The position numbers were made by a program, and so were the translations under genes. Positions 9,246 to 18,085 of a DNA stretch of 64,000 bases are shown piece by piece. The stretch covers positions 62,001-126,000 of the forward strand of contig CAYZGU010000021.1 of the NCBI GenBank assembly GCA_964478165.1, read 5' to 3'. Below the pieces are notes generated by a model that saw nothing but the letters and a program-made list of their open reading frames with translations, made no database searches and was not told the origin of the DNA. Each line of letters opens with the position of its first letter. Positions within the stretch are counted from its first letter, which is position 1. Origin of the DNA: CAYZGU01 sp964478165 (GTDB taxonomy: Bacteria; Poribacteria; WGA-4E; JAJDTR01).

Positions 9246-9881
9246 ATGTTCATGAAACCATTGAAAGTCGGAATCGGGGGCCCCGTTGGCTCGGGAAAAA
9301 CTGCGCTTATCGAACGGTTGTGTAAAGCGATGGGCGGTACCTATCAGTTGGCAGCAATCACCAATGATATCTATACCCGTGAAGATGCAGAGATACTGGC
9401 GCGTGTCGAGGCGCTACCCCAAGAACGGATTCTCGGTGTTGAAACCGGCGGCTGTCCGCATACCGCAATCCGAGAAGACATCTCGGCAAATCTAGAGGCA
9501 ATCGAACAGATGACAGCCGAATTTCCGGACTTGGACATTCTGTTCCTTGAAAGCGGCGGGGACAACCTGGCGGCATTTTTCAGTCCGGAACTGGTTGATG
9601 CTTCGATTTACGTGATTGACGTTGCTGGAGGTGAAAAAATCCCTAGGAAGGGTGGTCCAGGTATTACGCGATCCGATTTGCTCGTCATCAACAAAATCGA
9701 TCTGGCGGACTTTGTGGGCGCAAATCTTCAGGTAATGGATCGCGATACGAAACGCCTGCGCCGTGATAAGCCGTTTACATTTACGAATTTGAAAGTAGAT
9801 GAAGGGTTAGGAGAGATCATTTCTTGGATTCAGCGCGAATTACTCTTTGAAGTGTCAGACGCGCTCCGCGTGGACGGCTAG
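9246..9881 (+). CDS. ureG: Urease accessory GTPase UreG
   Basis: UreG is the SIMIBI-class GTPase that powers nickel insertion. Visible motifs are the P-loop GGPVGSGKTALIE, NDIYTREDAEIL, the metal-binding Cys-Pro-His in ETGGCPHTAIREDIS, ESGGDNLAAFFSPEL, and NKIDLA for guanine recognition. The 211-residue length is normal. GGAAAGG lies 4 bases before ATG 9246 and 10 before ATG 9252, so the second Met may be the true start. It closes the urease locus; the next gene is 0.5 kb away. Confidence 0.95.
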   Translation: MFMKPLKVGIGGPVGSGKTALIERLCKAMGGTYQLAAITNDIYTREDAEILARVEALPQERILGVETGGCPHTAIREDISANLEAIEQMTAEFPDLDILFLESGGDNLAAFFSPELVDASIYVIDVAGGEKIPRKGGPGITRSDLLVINKIDLADFVGANLQVMDRDTKRLRRDKPFTFTNLKVDEGLGEIISWIQRELLFEVSDALRVDG

Positions 9882-10399
9882 AGAATCATTGTCTTGCCAA
9901 GTAGGATTCCCTAAGTTGAATGAAACCTTTCGATCGTCGCTGGCGTTCTGTTAAGCTGTGGATAAACCGGCATAGGTGTTTATTGCTTGCTGTGTCGGTG
10001 CCAGGCTGCTCTGATGTAGGCTGGACCAACTGCATTGTACAAGAATACCTTCTCCGGATTCTTGTTTATGAAAAAACGGAGGCAGGCGGTGATTAGTTCA
10101 TCGAACCTGAATTCTGAAGCCGTGCGATTCACTTACGTGTAATTGTAATCGTGCTAACGTTCGTGTAATCGTTTGACTCTGTTTCTATAGACGCGGAGTT
10201 GAACGAAAACCGTTCTCGCTCAGGTTTTGAGCTGTCACGTGTTGGCTCCTTAATCCAAGGTTTACCAGCAAAGGTCTCCTCGAAGGCGAGGAATTTTTGT
10301 CTGAGGTAAATGCGTGTGAAAGCAGATCTTGATAACGCGTCGAAATTGAAACGGCCTGCTTTCCCACAGTTCTGTTTTTCTAACAACGGAGGTTAGTTG
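9882..10399. other. 0.5 kb intergenic stretch after ureG
   Basis: No protein is recognisable in any frame. The 3' end holds the GGAGG (10388-10392) that serves the barrel-protein gene. A promoter for that gene is likely here, but no clear -35/-10 pair stands out. Confidence 0.5.
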
Positions 10400-11395
10400 A
10401 TGATATCGTCGAAACTGATTGTAAAGAACGTTATGATCTGCATGTTTGTTCTAGCGTTCTCCTTTGTCTTTGGTTCCGCTTCTGCGGAGATCAAAGTGTC
10501 AGATAATCTTTCACTCTCAGGCTTTGTGGACATGTCGTCAAAGATAACGGACGATGGTAAGGAAGATAGTGAAAGCGCAGCGTCCTTGAGTTTGGATGAA
10601 TTCGAACTCGATCTCCACTTCAGTTCCGGTTCAGTTACTGGAAGGGTGGATCTCGACAACTCGTCGGGGAGCGTTGGAGTGGAACAGGGTTTTGTAACAT
10701 ATGCGCTTCCAGAGGATATTTTGTCCGATGCGAGTATCAGCGCTGGACGCTTTCTTAGCAGTCTCGGTTTTGAAGGCGCAGAGCCGACAGATCTGTATCA
10801 GATCTCTAGTTCTGGTGCTCCTTATCCCCTATATCAGAATGGCGTTAGGGTGAATGTGGATCCCCATGAACAAATCAAGATCAGTGCATCGGTCTTATCT
10901 GGTGTCTGGAACGTAGAAGATGAAGACGTGAAGGATCCTGGGTTTGAAGTACAGGTTTCTGTGTCTCCCATCGAAAATCTCATAGCGAAAGCTGGCTATG
11001 CCTTTGAAGATATCGCTGTTGGGAACGCCGATGAAACCAAGAGCTTGATTAATGCATTTGCGCAATTCACTGAGGGCGATTTGACCGTCGCTGGCGAATA
11101 TAATCTGCTTAAGAACTGGGGCGTAAATGCCGAAGATGGTACTGTAGGTTCCGTCGAGGATGGCGTGCACTTTCTAGCTATGGCAAATATGTCGCTCGAA
11201 AGCGTACTTGATGCTCCCGTAGCTATAACCGCTCGCTTCAGTAGCATCAAGATGGATGCTGATGAAGAGGCAGCAACAGCGATTACCGTGTGTCCGTCAT
11301 ACCAGGCGAGCGACGATTGGACGCTGTTGGCCGAATACAGGGTGAATAGTGACGACTCTTCTCAGATCGCCATAGAATCACTCTTTACCTTCTAA
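10400..11395 (+). CDS. Porin-like outer-membrane beta-barrel protein
   Basis: The 331-residue product has a signal peptide (KLIVKNVMICMFVLAFSFVF, then GSASAE as a likely cleavage zone). The mature part is acidic with alternating hydrophobic and polar residues, for example SLSLDEFELDLHF, and it ends in ESLFTF with a terminal Phe, the usual sign for outer-membrane assembly. SAGRFLSSLGFEGAEP resembles a constriction segment of porin-like families. GGAGG is 7 bases ahead of ATG 10400; the TTG at 10397 is less likely. Its place after ureG suggests a pore for urea or amides, but this is inference. Confidence 0.75.
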   Translation: MISSKLIVKNVMICMFVLAFSFVFGSASAEIKVSDNLSLSGFVDMSSKITDDGKEDSESAASLSLDEFELDLHFSSGSVTGRVDLDNSSGSVGVEQGFVTYALPEDILSDASISAGRFLSSLGFEGAEPTDLYQISSSGAPYPLYQNGVRVNVDPHEQIKISASVLSGVWNVEDEDVKDPGFEVQVSVSPIENLIAKAGYAFEDIAVGNADETKSLINAFAQFTEGDLTVAGEYNLLKNWGVNAEDGTVGSVEDGVHFLAMANMSLESVLDAPVAITARFSSIKMDADEEAATAITVCPSYQASDDWTLLAEYRVNSDDSSQIAIESLFTF

Positions 11396-11795
11396 CACTT
11401 CTCAAGTTGATTCAATGTGATGCTTAGATGGCGTTACATATAGAGAGCTTGATGGGCATGACTGGGTTCTCAGGGAAGCCACATTCCTGGGGCCGGGTGG
11501 TGCCCATTAGCCTATTCGTCGTCACAGTGTTTCCAAGTTTGTTCTCTCCGCACGTAAAACATAATCTGTTGCTGCTAATAGACGCGACGATTGTCTCTCC
11601 CGAGAATCCACCCAACATAGAGCCTCCAAAAAGATTCCGAATGTGCTTGGAAGTCTGTTCTTGATAGTCGGTCCGTTACCGAAAGGGATTGACACGTTAT
11701 CTTAGACTGTGCAGAATGGTCTCGTTATAGCGTGGTTTCGCGAATACGAAGCGCAAACGGGACTTGTTTTTACTCTTGTGTTAGGTGATTCAAAC
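11396..11795. other. 0.4 kb intergenic stretch
   Basis: I see no gene I can support. An open frame of 78 codons at 11428-11664 has no family features. AGGTG just before 11796 is a possible ribosome binding site linked to the duplication described next. Confidence 0.5.
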
Positions 11796-11845
11796 ATGAA
11801 AATGAAAGGCTTATCTTACTGTGAAAATGAAAGGCTTATCTTACT
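11796..11845 (+). repeat. 25-bp tandem duplication at a gene start
   Basis: Two adjacent 25-base copies (11796-11820 and 11821-11845) differ only in the first base (A or G) and share the run TGAAAATGAAAGGCTTATCT. The next bases, GTGAAAATAGCG, resemble the start of the unit again. The duplication separates a good ribosome binding site (AGGTG, 8 bases before ATG 11796) from the functional GTG start at 11846. It also creates a 17-codon open frame, 11796-11849, that ends overlapping that GTG. Confidence 0.9.
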
Positions 11846-12247
11846 GTGAAAATAGCGTATGTTTTTGCAATGCCTCGGGCTGCGAGTTATAAACTGGCCC
11901 AAATGATTTTGCCCCAACTCGAAGCTGGTACTCACGGTGTTGAAGTGGTAGGGATGTTCTTTTTTGACGACAATACCTTTGTTTTACGCAATGGAGATCC
12001 AATTGGCGAAAGGTTATCGTCGCTCGCGAAAAAAACTGGTATGCTTTTAATGATGTGCGATATGTGCGCACTGGAACGTAACCTAGCCGATGGCGAGCCG
12101 AAGTGGTGCGATGGAGAAGGCAAAGGTCGAAATGAGCCAGGAGAGATTCGTACGGTTGGCACGGTCGAAGGTGTGCAAGTGGGTTGCTTTCCCGATTTGT
12201 ATAGTGCACTCGCCGGCAATCCACCGGATCAGGTTATTACGCTTTGA
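11846..12247 (+). CDS. Small DsrE/F-like cysteine protein
   Basis: The 133-residue protein begins with a beta strand, MKIAYVFAMPRAASYKLAQMIL, followed by EVVGMFFFDDNTFVLR and a Cys pair in MMCDMCALERN, then VGCFPDLY near the C-terminus. This is the DsrE/DsrF-like fold used in sulfur-trafficking proteins. The three Cys suggest a redox or persulfide role. The start is GTG 11846 with only a weak AAAGG ahead; no upstream in-frame start exists before a stop at 11828. A DsrE-like subfamily known from sulfur-handling clusters comes to mind, but I cannot confirm membership, and no sulfur genes sit beside it. Confidence 0.7.
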   Translation: MKIAYVFAMPRAASYKLAQMILPQLEAGTHGVEVVGMFFFDDNTFVLRNGDPIGERLSSLAKKTGMLLMMCDMCALERNLADGEPKWCDGEGKGRNEPGEIRTVGTVEGVQVGCFPDLYSALAGNPPDQVITL

Positions 12248-12448
12248 CGCTTTCCGTGGAGTAGGGTTTTGCTTCGTCTGAAAGATAATTGCACAGTAAC
12301 GCAGTGCGATAACTCCAATCATTGCCAGTCTGTGCTCCTCTTTGCGCACCATCGTGGAGATGCGCGGCCGCCGCACTTTCATTACTACGGACCGTTGGCC
12401 AAAATCAGATATCTGTGTTTCTTATTTAGGGTGTGTGTGGGTCGCTTG

Positions 12449-13198
12449 ATGGCATATCAAAATGTGGCAATGTTCTTCATTTCTTTTGTGGCCGTCGGTG
12501 CGTTATTGGCCTGTGCTGCGAAACCGCGGGTTGAGATTCACATGCAGCCCATTGAAGGAAGTGATGGAACTCGCATCAACGTCGGAACAGATGTCCTGAT
12601 TGCAGAGAAACGTGGTGTTACGGTTACGGTTGAGCCTCTCGATGAGGTTGAGCTATTTGAATTAACCGACGATCTGCGGATAAACCCGTACATTAGTGTG
12701 GACCGCTGGGGAAATGTGGAATCACTATACACTATCTTTGAGATTACTGTTCGCAATACAGAAAACAAACGCGTTATTATCGGTGAAACCGCCATCTTAA
12801 TCGATGAACACGGCGGGCAGTACGCGTCTTTACCCTACGATTATTTCAAATCGCTGCATGACGATTTGAGATTGCAGCGCATCTGGGACCATTCAAATTC
12901 AAATAATTTTCGTTATTACAATTCTGCGTATTTTGCAGACTACCGGGTGTATCACGACCATCCGGTCGCGCGTGCTCGGAAAGAGTCTCGCATCTTTATC
13001 CGAGAAAGCGTGTTCGATGGGAGTAAACTATTTCCCGGTGCTAAGCAAATGGGATTATTAATATTCGAGCGTCTTGATGCCGCTGCAACGAATGTGAGAG
13101 TTGTTGTGCCTGAGGTACATATTACTAATGAACAGGGAAACCAGTACAATCTCAATTTTGAGTTTAAATTTCGGCAGGTTGTTGCAGTGGGAGAGTAG
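12449..13198 (+). CDS. Predicted lipoprotein of unknown function
   Basis: The 249-residue product starts with a lipoprotein signal: hydrophobic MFFISFVAVGALLAC with the lipobox LLAC and Cys at residue 22, so it should be lipid-anchored. The mature part looks beta-rich; FEITVRNTENKRVIIGE and VRVVVPEVHI resemble an immunoglobulin-like strand pattern. I know no family for it. ATG 12449 is chosen because it puts the signal peptide at the N-terminus; the open frame continues to 12269 with unlike sequence. A strong hairpin overlaps its stop codon. Confidence 0.7.
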   Translation: MAYQNVAMFFISFVAVGALLACAAKPRVEIHMQPIEGSDGTRINVGTDVLIAEKRGVTVTVEPLDEVELFELTDDLRINPYISVDRWGNVESLYTIFEITVRNTENKRVIIGETAILIDEHGGQYASLPYDYFKSLHDDLRLQRIWDHSNSNNFRYYNSAYFADYRVYHDHPVARARKESRIFIRESVFDGSKLFPGAKQMGLLIFERLDAAATNVRVVVPEVHITNEQGNQYNLNFEFKFRQVVAVGE

Positions 13199-13239
13199 CT
13201 CATCATGTTTTCTATCCTGATGCGCTACTCTCCCACTGC
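13184..13239 (+). terminator. 16-bp perfect hairpin overlapping the lipoprotein stop
   Basis: GCAGTGGGAGAGTAGC at 13184-13199 pairs exactly with 13224-13239. The loop can add five pairs (CATCA at 13201-13205 with TGATG at 13218-13222). The stop codon of the lipoprotein gene lies inside the left arm. No T-run follows, so it may be a U-tract-less terminator or a message-stabilising end. Confidence 0.7.
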
Positions 13240-13266
13240 TTGCGATCGTACTGATGCTAGTCGCAA

Positions 13267-13421
13267 AAGATGAAACGGAAATCTGATTCCTTTACGTTTC
13301 ATCTTGATGATAATCGCTTGGCTGATATCTCTCAAGTTGAATCGCTACTCGAACGTCGCTCTTTTCTTCTTTTCGCCAGCAATACAGGATCAGGCCTGAC
13401 CGTGTTGCTGGCTTTTTTTTT
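13267..13421 (+). promoter_or_regulatory. Structured leader with intrinsic terminator upstream of the AGCS symporter
   Basis: An 11-bp stem (AAGATGAAACG at 13267-13277 with 13295-13305), extended by GGAA/TTCC pairing inside, is followed 70 bases later by a classic terminator: GCCAGCAA at 13375-13382 pairs with 13405-13412 and is followed by nine T (13413-13421). The terminator ends 34 bases before the symporter start, so it may act as an attenuator or riboswitch expression platform. I cannot match it to a known riboswitch consensus. It could also be simple termination of the upstream transcript. Confidence 0.6.
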
Positions 13422-13455
13422 GTGGCGACATTTTACAGTTCTGAGAGGAGTGGGT

Positions 13456-15069
13456 ATGAAAAAGCTAAATACGTTTCGGGTTGACAGAATGTTTTTTGTC
13501 ATATTAGTAATGGTTTTGATTTCTACCGTGATTTCTGTGTCGGTAGAAGCGGATCAGGAACTTTCAATCCTTGGGAAAATCAATAATGGAGTTGCATCCG
13601 TCCTTTTCCGCGATCTTGCATCTGGTTCCATCCAGATAGATGAGGTTAACCGGGATGGAACGCCGCTACTGGACGATGTCGGTAGGCCAATTAAAAGGCC
13701 AATCCCTGTGCCTTTTCTTGTGGTGGTGCTCATTTTAGGCGCGACCTTTTTTACGTTTTGGTACCGTTGGATAAACATACGCGGTTTCAAGCACGCGATT
13801 GATGTTATTCGCGGAAGATACGATAGGCCCGAGGACACTGGCGAAATCCCGCATTTCCGTGCGTTGACCAGTGCGCTTTCCGCGACGGTTGGTCTTGGTA
13901 ACATAGCTGGTGTTGCTATCGCGATTCAGTTAGGCGGACCAGGTGCGGTTTTCTGGATGCTTATCGCTGCGGTATTTGGCATGAGCGCTAAATTCAGTAG
14001 CTGTACGCTCTCGCAGATGTATCGGCAGGTGAATTCGGACGGCACGATTTCGGGCGGAGCCATGTATTACCTAGATCTTGGACTAAAGGAGGTTGGAGGG
14101 CGGTGGGCTCGGGTTGGGAAGGTGCTTGCCGTTCTGTATGCGCTGATGATTATGGGTGGCGCGATCGGTGGAGGCAACATGTTTCAGGTCAATCAAACTG
14201 CAGAAGCCTTTCGCAGTACATTCGGGCTGCCAGACGGCGCCAACGCGATTGTTGGTGTTGTTATGGCGGTCCTGGTTGGGGTGGTGATTATTGGTGGAAT
14301 TAAGCGAATTGGCGCGGCCACATCCAAAATTGTGCCCGCAATGTGTGGCATCTATGTTCTTGCTTCGATGTTCATTATTCTTACCCATATCACCATGGTT
14401 CCTGAAACGCTAAGTCTCATTGTTACGATGGCGTTTTCAAATAATGCCTTCTACGGTGGTTTTGTTGGCGTTCTGGTCTGGGGTATAAAGCGAGCGTCCT
14501 TTTCGAACGAAGCTGGACTTGGCAGCGCTGCAATCGCGCACGCTGCTGCAAAGACGAATGAGCCTGTGCGCGAAGGTATTGTCGGCATGGTCGGTCCGTT
14601 CATCGATACGATTGTTGTATGTCTTATGACCGCTATGGTGGTAATAATCACTGGGGCGTGGAATGATCCTACTATTCCACAGGAAGCTGGGGTGACCCTG
14701 ACGACATCAGCATTTAGGAGTGTTATCAGCTGGTTCCCGTATGTTCTCACAATTAGCATCGGACTTTTCGCCTACTCTACGATGATTTCTTGGTGTTATT
14801 ATGGAGAGCGAGGTTGGATTTACCTTCTTGACCATTTTGGGGGCTTGGGTTTAAAAACTGTCGTAATCTTCAGAATCATCTTTGTCTCGTTTATTGTTGT
14901 CGGTGCGCGCAATGAATTAGGAGATGTGCTTCTTTTCTCAGACCTGTTAATTCTGAGTATGGCGTTCCCCAATATCGTTGGGAGCATTGTGCTTGCACCG
15001 AAGGTCTTGGAGAAAGTCAAAGATTATTGGGACCGCTACCAATCAGGAGAAATGAGACCCGTAGAATAG
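13456..15069 (+). CDS. Alanine/glycine:cation symporter (AGCS family)
   Basis: This is an inner-membrane Na+- or H+-coupled transporter for alanine or glycine, 537 residues. Family marks include FRALTSALSATVGLGNIAGVA, IQLGGPGAVFWM, GGAMYYLDLGLKE, GGGNMFQVNQ, WGIKRASFSNEAGLGSAAIAHA and SWCYYGERGW. I chose ATG 13456, with GAGAGGAG ahead. The open frame runs back to 13270 but crosses a terminator hairpin. Between spans 1 and 2 there is an extra loop of about 50 residues rich in Asp and Arg. A hairpin at 15072-15112 follows the stop. Confidence 0.93.
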   Translation: MKKLNTFRVDRMFFVILVMVLISTVISVSVEADQELSILGKINNGVASVLFRDLASGSIQIDEVNRDGTPLLDDVGRPIKRPIPVPFLVVVLILGATFFTFWYRWINIRGFKHAIDVIRGRYDRPEDTGEIPHFRALTSALSATVGLGNIAGVAIAIQLGGPGAVFWMLIAAVFGMSAKFSSCTLSQMYRQVNSDGTISGGAMYYLDLGLKEVGGRWARVGKVLAVLYALMIMGGAIGGGNMFQVNQTAEAFRSTFGLPDGANAIVGVVMAVLVGVVIIGGIKRIGAATSKIVPAMCGIYVLASMFIILTHITMVPETLSLIVTMAFSNNAFYGGFVGVLVWGIKRASFSNEAGLGSAAIAHAAAKTNEPVREGIVGMVGPFIDTIVVCLMTAMVVIITGAWNDPTIPQEAGVTLTTSAFRSVISWFPYVLTISIGLFAYSTMISWCYYGERGWIYLLDHFGGLGLKTVVIFRIIFVSFIVVGARNELGDVLLFSDLLILSMAFPNIVGSIVLAPKVLEKVKDYWDRYQSGEMRPVE

Positions 15070-15071
15070 AA

Positions 15072-15112
15072 AGTTCACAAGCTTTGAGCCTAGAGATTCA
15101 AGCTTCTGAACT
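15072..15112 (+). terminator. Hairpin after the AGCS symporter
   Basis: AGTTCA (15072-15077) pairs with TGAACT (15107-15112) and AAGCTT (15079-15084) with AAGCTT (15100-15105), with one mismatch between them. It lies 3 bases after the stop codon. There is no T-run, so termination is inferred from position. Confidence 0.5.
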
Positions 15113-15292
15113 CGGTCGGTACTGGTGTTCCCAATTCTTATTATGTGCGAGCTGAATTGTCATGCTCGCTTAATTATCGACCAAAATTGTGGCACTATCG
15201 ATAATGGTTGCTTTCGGTCTGCTATTCACGCATTGTATCGACTTGTTCTCTCACTGGCCTACAACAGGTAGCTTTTTTTCTGTCGATGCGAT

Positions 15293-15980
15293 TTGGTGGA
15301 AGCAGATCTGTTGTGCGTAATGGCAGCGGTCTATCTCTCCATATTAGTAGTGGGTTTGGGGTTTGACATTGTTTCGAGTGGTATGCGACCGCCAGACACC
15401 AGTCTTGGTCCTTTTGATCTAATTGGTGGATACATAGCGGGCGTGTTAGTAGCAAACCCGAATTGGAGAGATTGGACCGTCCTACTCCTTGTCGGGATTC
15501 ACGTAGTGTTTTGCACGGGAACTGTGCTGCGTGCTAACTTTTCGGTTGCGAGGTGTCTATTTTGCTGCCGTGACGTTTGGAGTTGCGTGGGGACTTTACT
15601 TGATTGTGAGATATGGCGGTGATGCATCCGCGGAGGCGTGTATTGCTTTGCGAACCCTTTTCGGACAGAAGCTGTACTACAACCGACAACACTATTATAG
15701 CAGTCTTGATCTGCTCAACCTGACGGTGTTGTCGCTTATTGCTTCCAAACTTCGCGAGTGGAAAAGGCTCTCGTTTGGAGTCTATTTCTCTCTTGTGTAT
15801 GTTTTTGTATGGTGATGCTTGCCGGGATGGGAAGAATTGCTTGGTGTGGAAATCATCGGGGTTTTCGGGAAAATCTTAGGCATTCTTTTGCCAGCGCAGT
15901 TCGGCCACATTCGTTATGTTATCTTCGCTGCTATTCTCATGCTGACGACGCGATGTCGTTCAGTGGGATTACTATCATGG
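15293..15980 (+). pseudogene. Decayed LivM-type ABC permease
   Basis: Three pieces in different frames line up with a branched-chain amino acid permease of the LivM type. The first ends SLGPFDLIGGYIAGVLVANP around 15398-15457. The second, FRLRGVYFAAVTFGVAWGLY from about 15537, is the family hallmark and continues YLIVRYGGD. The third, HIRYVIFAAILMLTTR and GLLSWG near 15907-15982, resembles the last span and C-terminus. Frameshifts lie near 15530 and 15800, and the substrate-loop region is shortened. No matching LivH or ATPase gene is nearby. It is clearly non-functional; its former substrate is unknown. Confidence 0.75.
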
Positions 15981-16150
15981 GGGTAATAGATCCGTAGTTA
16001 GAGATCCGCGAGATTGATTAATTCGGGTGTCTTAGCTTGCACTTTCGGTTTTGTCAACCTCCTGAAATCGCGGTTTCGCCAACATGATTGCGTGGCTTGC
16101 AAGCGACGTAAAGCACAGGGTGTGTAGCTTCAATCTACGTGGAATACAAG

Positions 16151-18085
16151 TTAATCGTCTTTGTCGTGTGATTGGGCGTAAGACGTGGGGCCTCCTGCAA
16201 CCGCAATAGCCTCGAGTGGAGGCAGTTCGGGGTAATGTCCACGTGCATTTCTCCAGGTCAACAGTCCTTCAATCAACATCCAGACTTGTAGTGCTTCGAC
16301 CGTCACGCCAAAGCCAAACAGCAGGTAATTCTTCTGAGCCCACCAACCAACGGGATTAAACATTTGCCACAACATCGCCCACGAAGGCATAATCAACATA
16401 AGCACCATCGGGACGACGGCGAACCAAAGTGGTTTGTTGCGTCTGAGGAGGTAGAAAACCAGCACCATGAACGCTAGCCCTGCCAATAGTTGGTTTGTTG
16501 CGCCGAAAAGTGGCCAGAGGACTAGCCCGCCACTGCCTGGTCCCTTTGGTCCTGGCATGAGGGCGACAATGCCGCCTACGAATAGGGCGGCAGCAGTCGC
16601 AACGTAACGGTTAGTCAAAGGTTTTATCTTGGCGGTTACCGCAAGCTCTTGGATGACATAGCGCTGTAGACGTGTCGCTGTATCTAGTGTTGTAGCAGCA
16701 AAGCTTGCGACAAGTACTGCCATGATTGCGACGCTCATTTTCAGTGGAATGCCGAGAGAAGAAAGAAAATTCGCTGCTCCATCAATGAAAGCCCCTACCT
16801 TCTGTGCCAGCGAATGAGTTTTCCAACCGCCAACTGTTTTCGATGTACCAGCGGGGCTTGTGAGTGTCCGTGTGGTGGCATAGCGTGTTCGCCATGCCTC
16901 CTGGTTCTTTAGCTGTTGGCCGGTGGCGGAGTTTAGTACAGGTTGGAATCTATAGTTCGCGCTGGTACCACTCCGTTCGAAAAGCCCCATACCAATGCCT
17001 GCGCAGCAGGCGATGATTACGACGACCGCCAGCCCGCCTTCAAGCAACATTGCCCCGTAACCGACATATTGAGCGTCTTTCTCTGACGCAACCTGTTTGC
17101 TGGATGTGCCAGAACTTACCATGCAGTGGAATCCACTTATAGCGCCACATGCAATTGTGATAAAAAGAAAGGGCAAAATCGGGGGCGCATCTGGCGGAAG
17201 ATCGGATGCAATTGCGGGAGCGGATGAAATTAGATTGGCGTCACCGCTGAAGCTGGCAACCGTCAAACCACATATGAGCAGTACTAATGCGAGTATCAGT
17301 TCGTGACTGTTGATGAAGTCTCGAGGTTGAAGGAGTGTCCAAACAGGGAGTACCGACGCGATAAAGCAATAGACGAACAGGACCAGTGTCCAGATTACCA
17401 CCGCGTTTAGGTATGTATCGCCCAGAAGAGGGATATCAAACCAGGCGGAAAGATTAATTGGAATCAGGTACGCACCCATCCCCATTGCAAGATACATTAT
17501 GCCGAGTGCGACGATAGAAGGCACCAGAATATTCCCACCTCTTCGGTAGATCCAGAGACCGATGCCGAGGGCGAGTGGAATCTCTATCCAAACTGACAGG
17601 ACAGATTCTGGATAGAGGGCGAAGATGATGGCAATCACAAGGCCGAAGATGGCCAATACGACAGTCAATGCCATAAATAGGATGAGCAGGAACAAGAGTC
17701 TTGCGCGTGGCGTGATCATCCGACCCGCAATGTCGCCAATAGTTTGTCCGCGATTTCGCAGAGAGACGACTAATGCACCAAAATCGTGAACCGCGCCAAT
17801 GAAAATTGAGCCCAATACTACCCAGAGCAGTGCAGGCAGCCAACCCCAAAAAACAGCGATAGCTGGTCCAACGATCGGTCCAGTTCCGGCAATGCTTGTG
17901 AAGTGATGACCAAAGATGACTTCCTTCTTAGTGGGTACATAATCTACGTCGTCACGAAGTTCGTGGCTTGGTACCGCCAATTCCGGGTCTAGACCAAAGA
18001 TTTTTTTTGCTAGCCACTTACCGTAGGTATGGTAGGCTGCGATGAATCCTATAAAGCTTAAAGCAGCAATAATCAATGTGCTCAT
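16151..18085 (-). CDS. cstA: Carbon starvation protein A (CstA-type transporter)
   Basis: This is a 644-residue inner-membrane protein of the CstA family, which imports pyruvate or peptides when carbon is short. Conserved segments are AAYHTYGKWLAKKIFGLDP, DYVPTKKEVIFGHHFTSIAG, GPIVGPAIAVFWGWLPALLW, GAVHDFGALVVSLRNRGQTIG, SGFHCMVSSGTSSKQ and LDTATRLQRYV. It has many membrane spans and ends with a short hydrophilic tail. It stands alone, facing the AGCS gene and the dead permease. No frameshift is visible. Family assignment is firm; the exact substrate is not. Confidence 0.93.
   Translation of the reverse strand: MSTLIIAALSFIGFIAAYHTYGKWLAKKIFGLDPELAVPSHELRDDVDYVPTKKEVIFGHHFTSIAGTGPIVGPAIAVFWGWLPALLWVVLGSIFIGAVHDFGALVVSLRNRGQTIGDIAGRMITPRARLLFLLILFMALTVVLAIFGLVIAIIFALYPESVLSVWIEIPLALGIGLWIYRRGGNILVPSIVALGIMYLAMGMGAYLIPINLSAWFDIPLLGDTYLNAVVIWTLVLFVYCFIASVLPVWTLLQPRDFINSHELILALVLLICGLTVASFSGDANLISSAPAIASDLPPDAPPILPFLFITIACGAISGFHCMVSSGTSSKQVASEKDAQYVGYGAMLLEGGLAVVVIIACCAGIGMGLFERSGTSANYRFQPVLNSATGQQLKNQEAWRTRYATTRTLTSPAGTSKTVGGWKTHSLAQKVGAFIDGAANFLSSLGIPLKMSVAIMAVLVASFAATTLDTATRLQRYVIQELAVTAKIKPLTNRYVATAAALFVGGIVALMPGPKGPGSGGLVLWPLFGATNQLLAGLAFMVLVFYLLRRNKPLWFAVVPMVLMLIMPSWAMLWQMFNPVGWWAQKNYLLFGFGVTVEALQVWMLIEGLLTWRNARGHYPELPPLEAIAVAGGPTSYAQSHDKDD

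Noticed and set aside
13270..13455. N-terminal extension of the AGCS symporter frame by 62 codons
   Set aside because: The extension crosses a terminator hairpin with nine T residues, is unlike the family, and a good ribosome binding site precedes ATG 13456.
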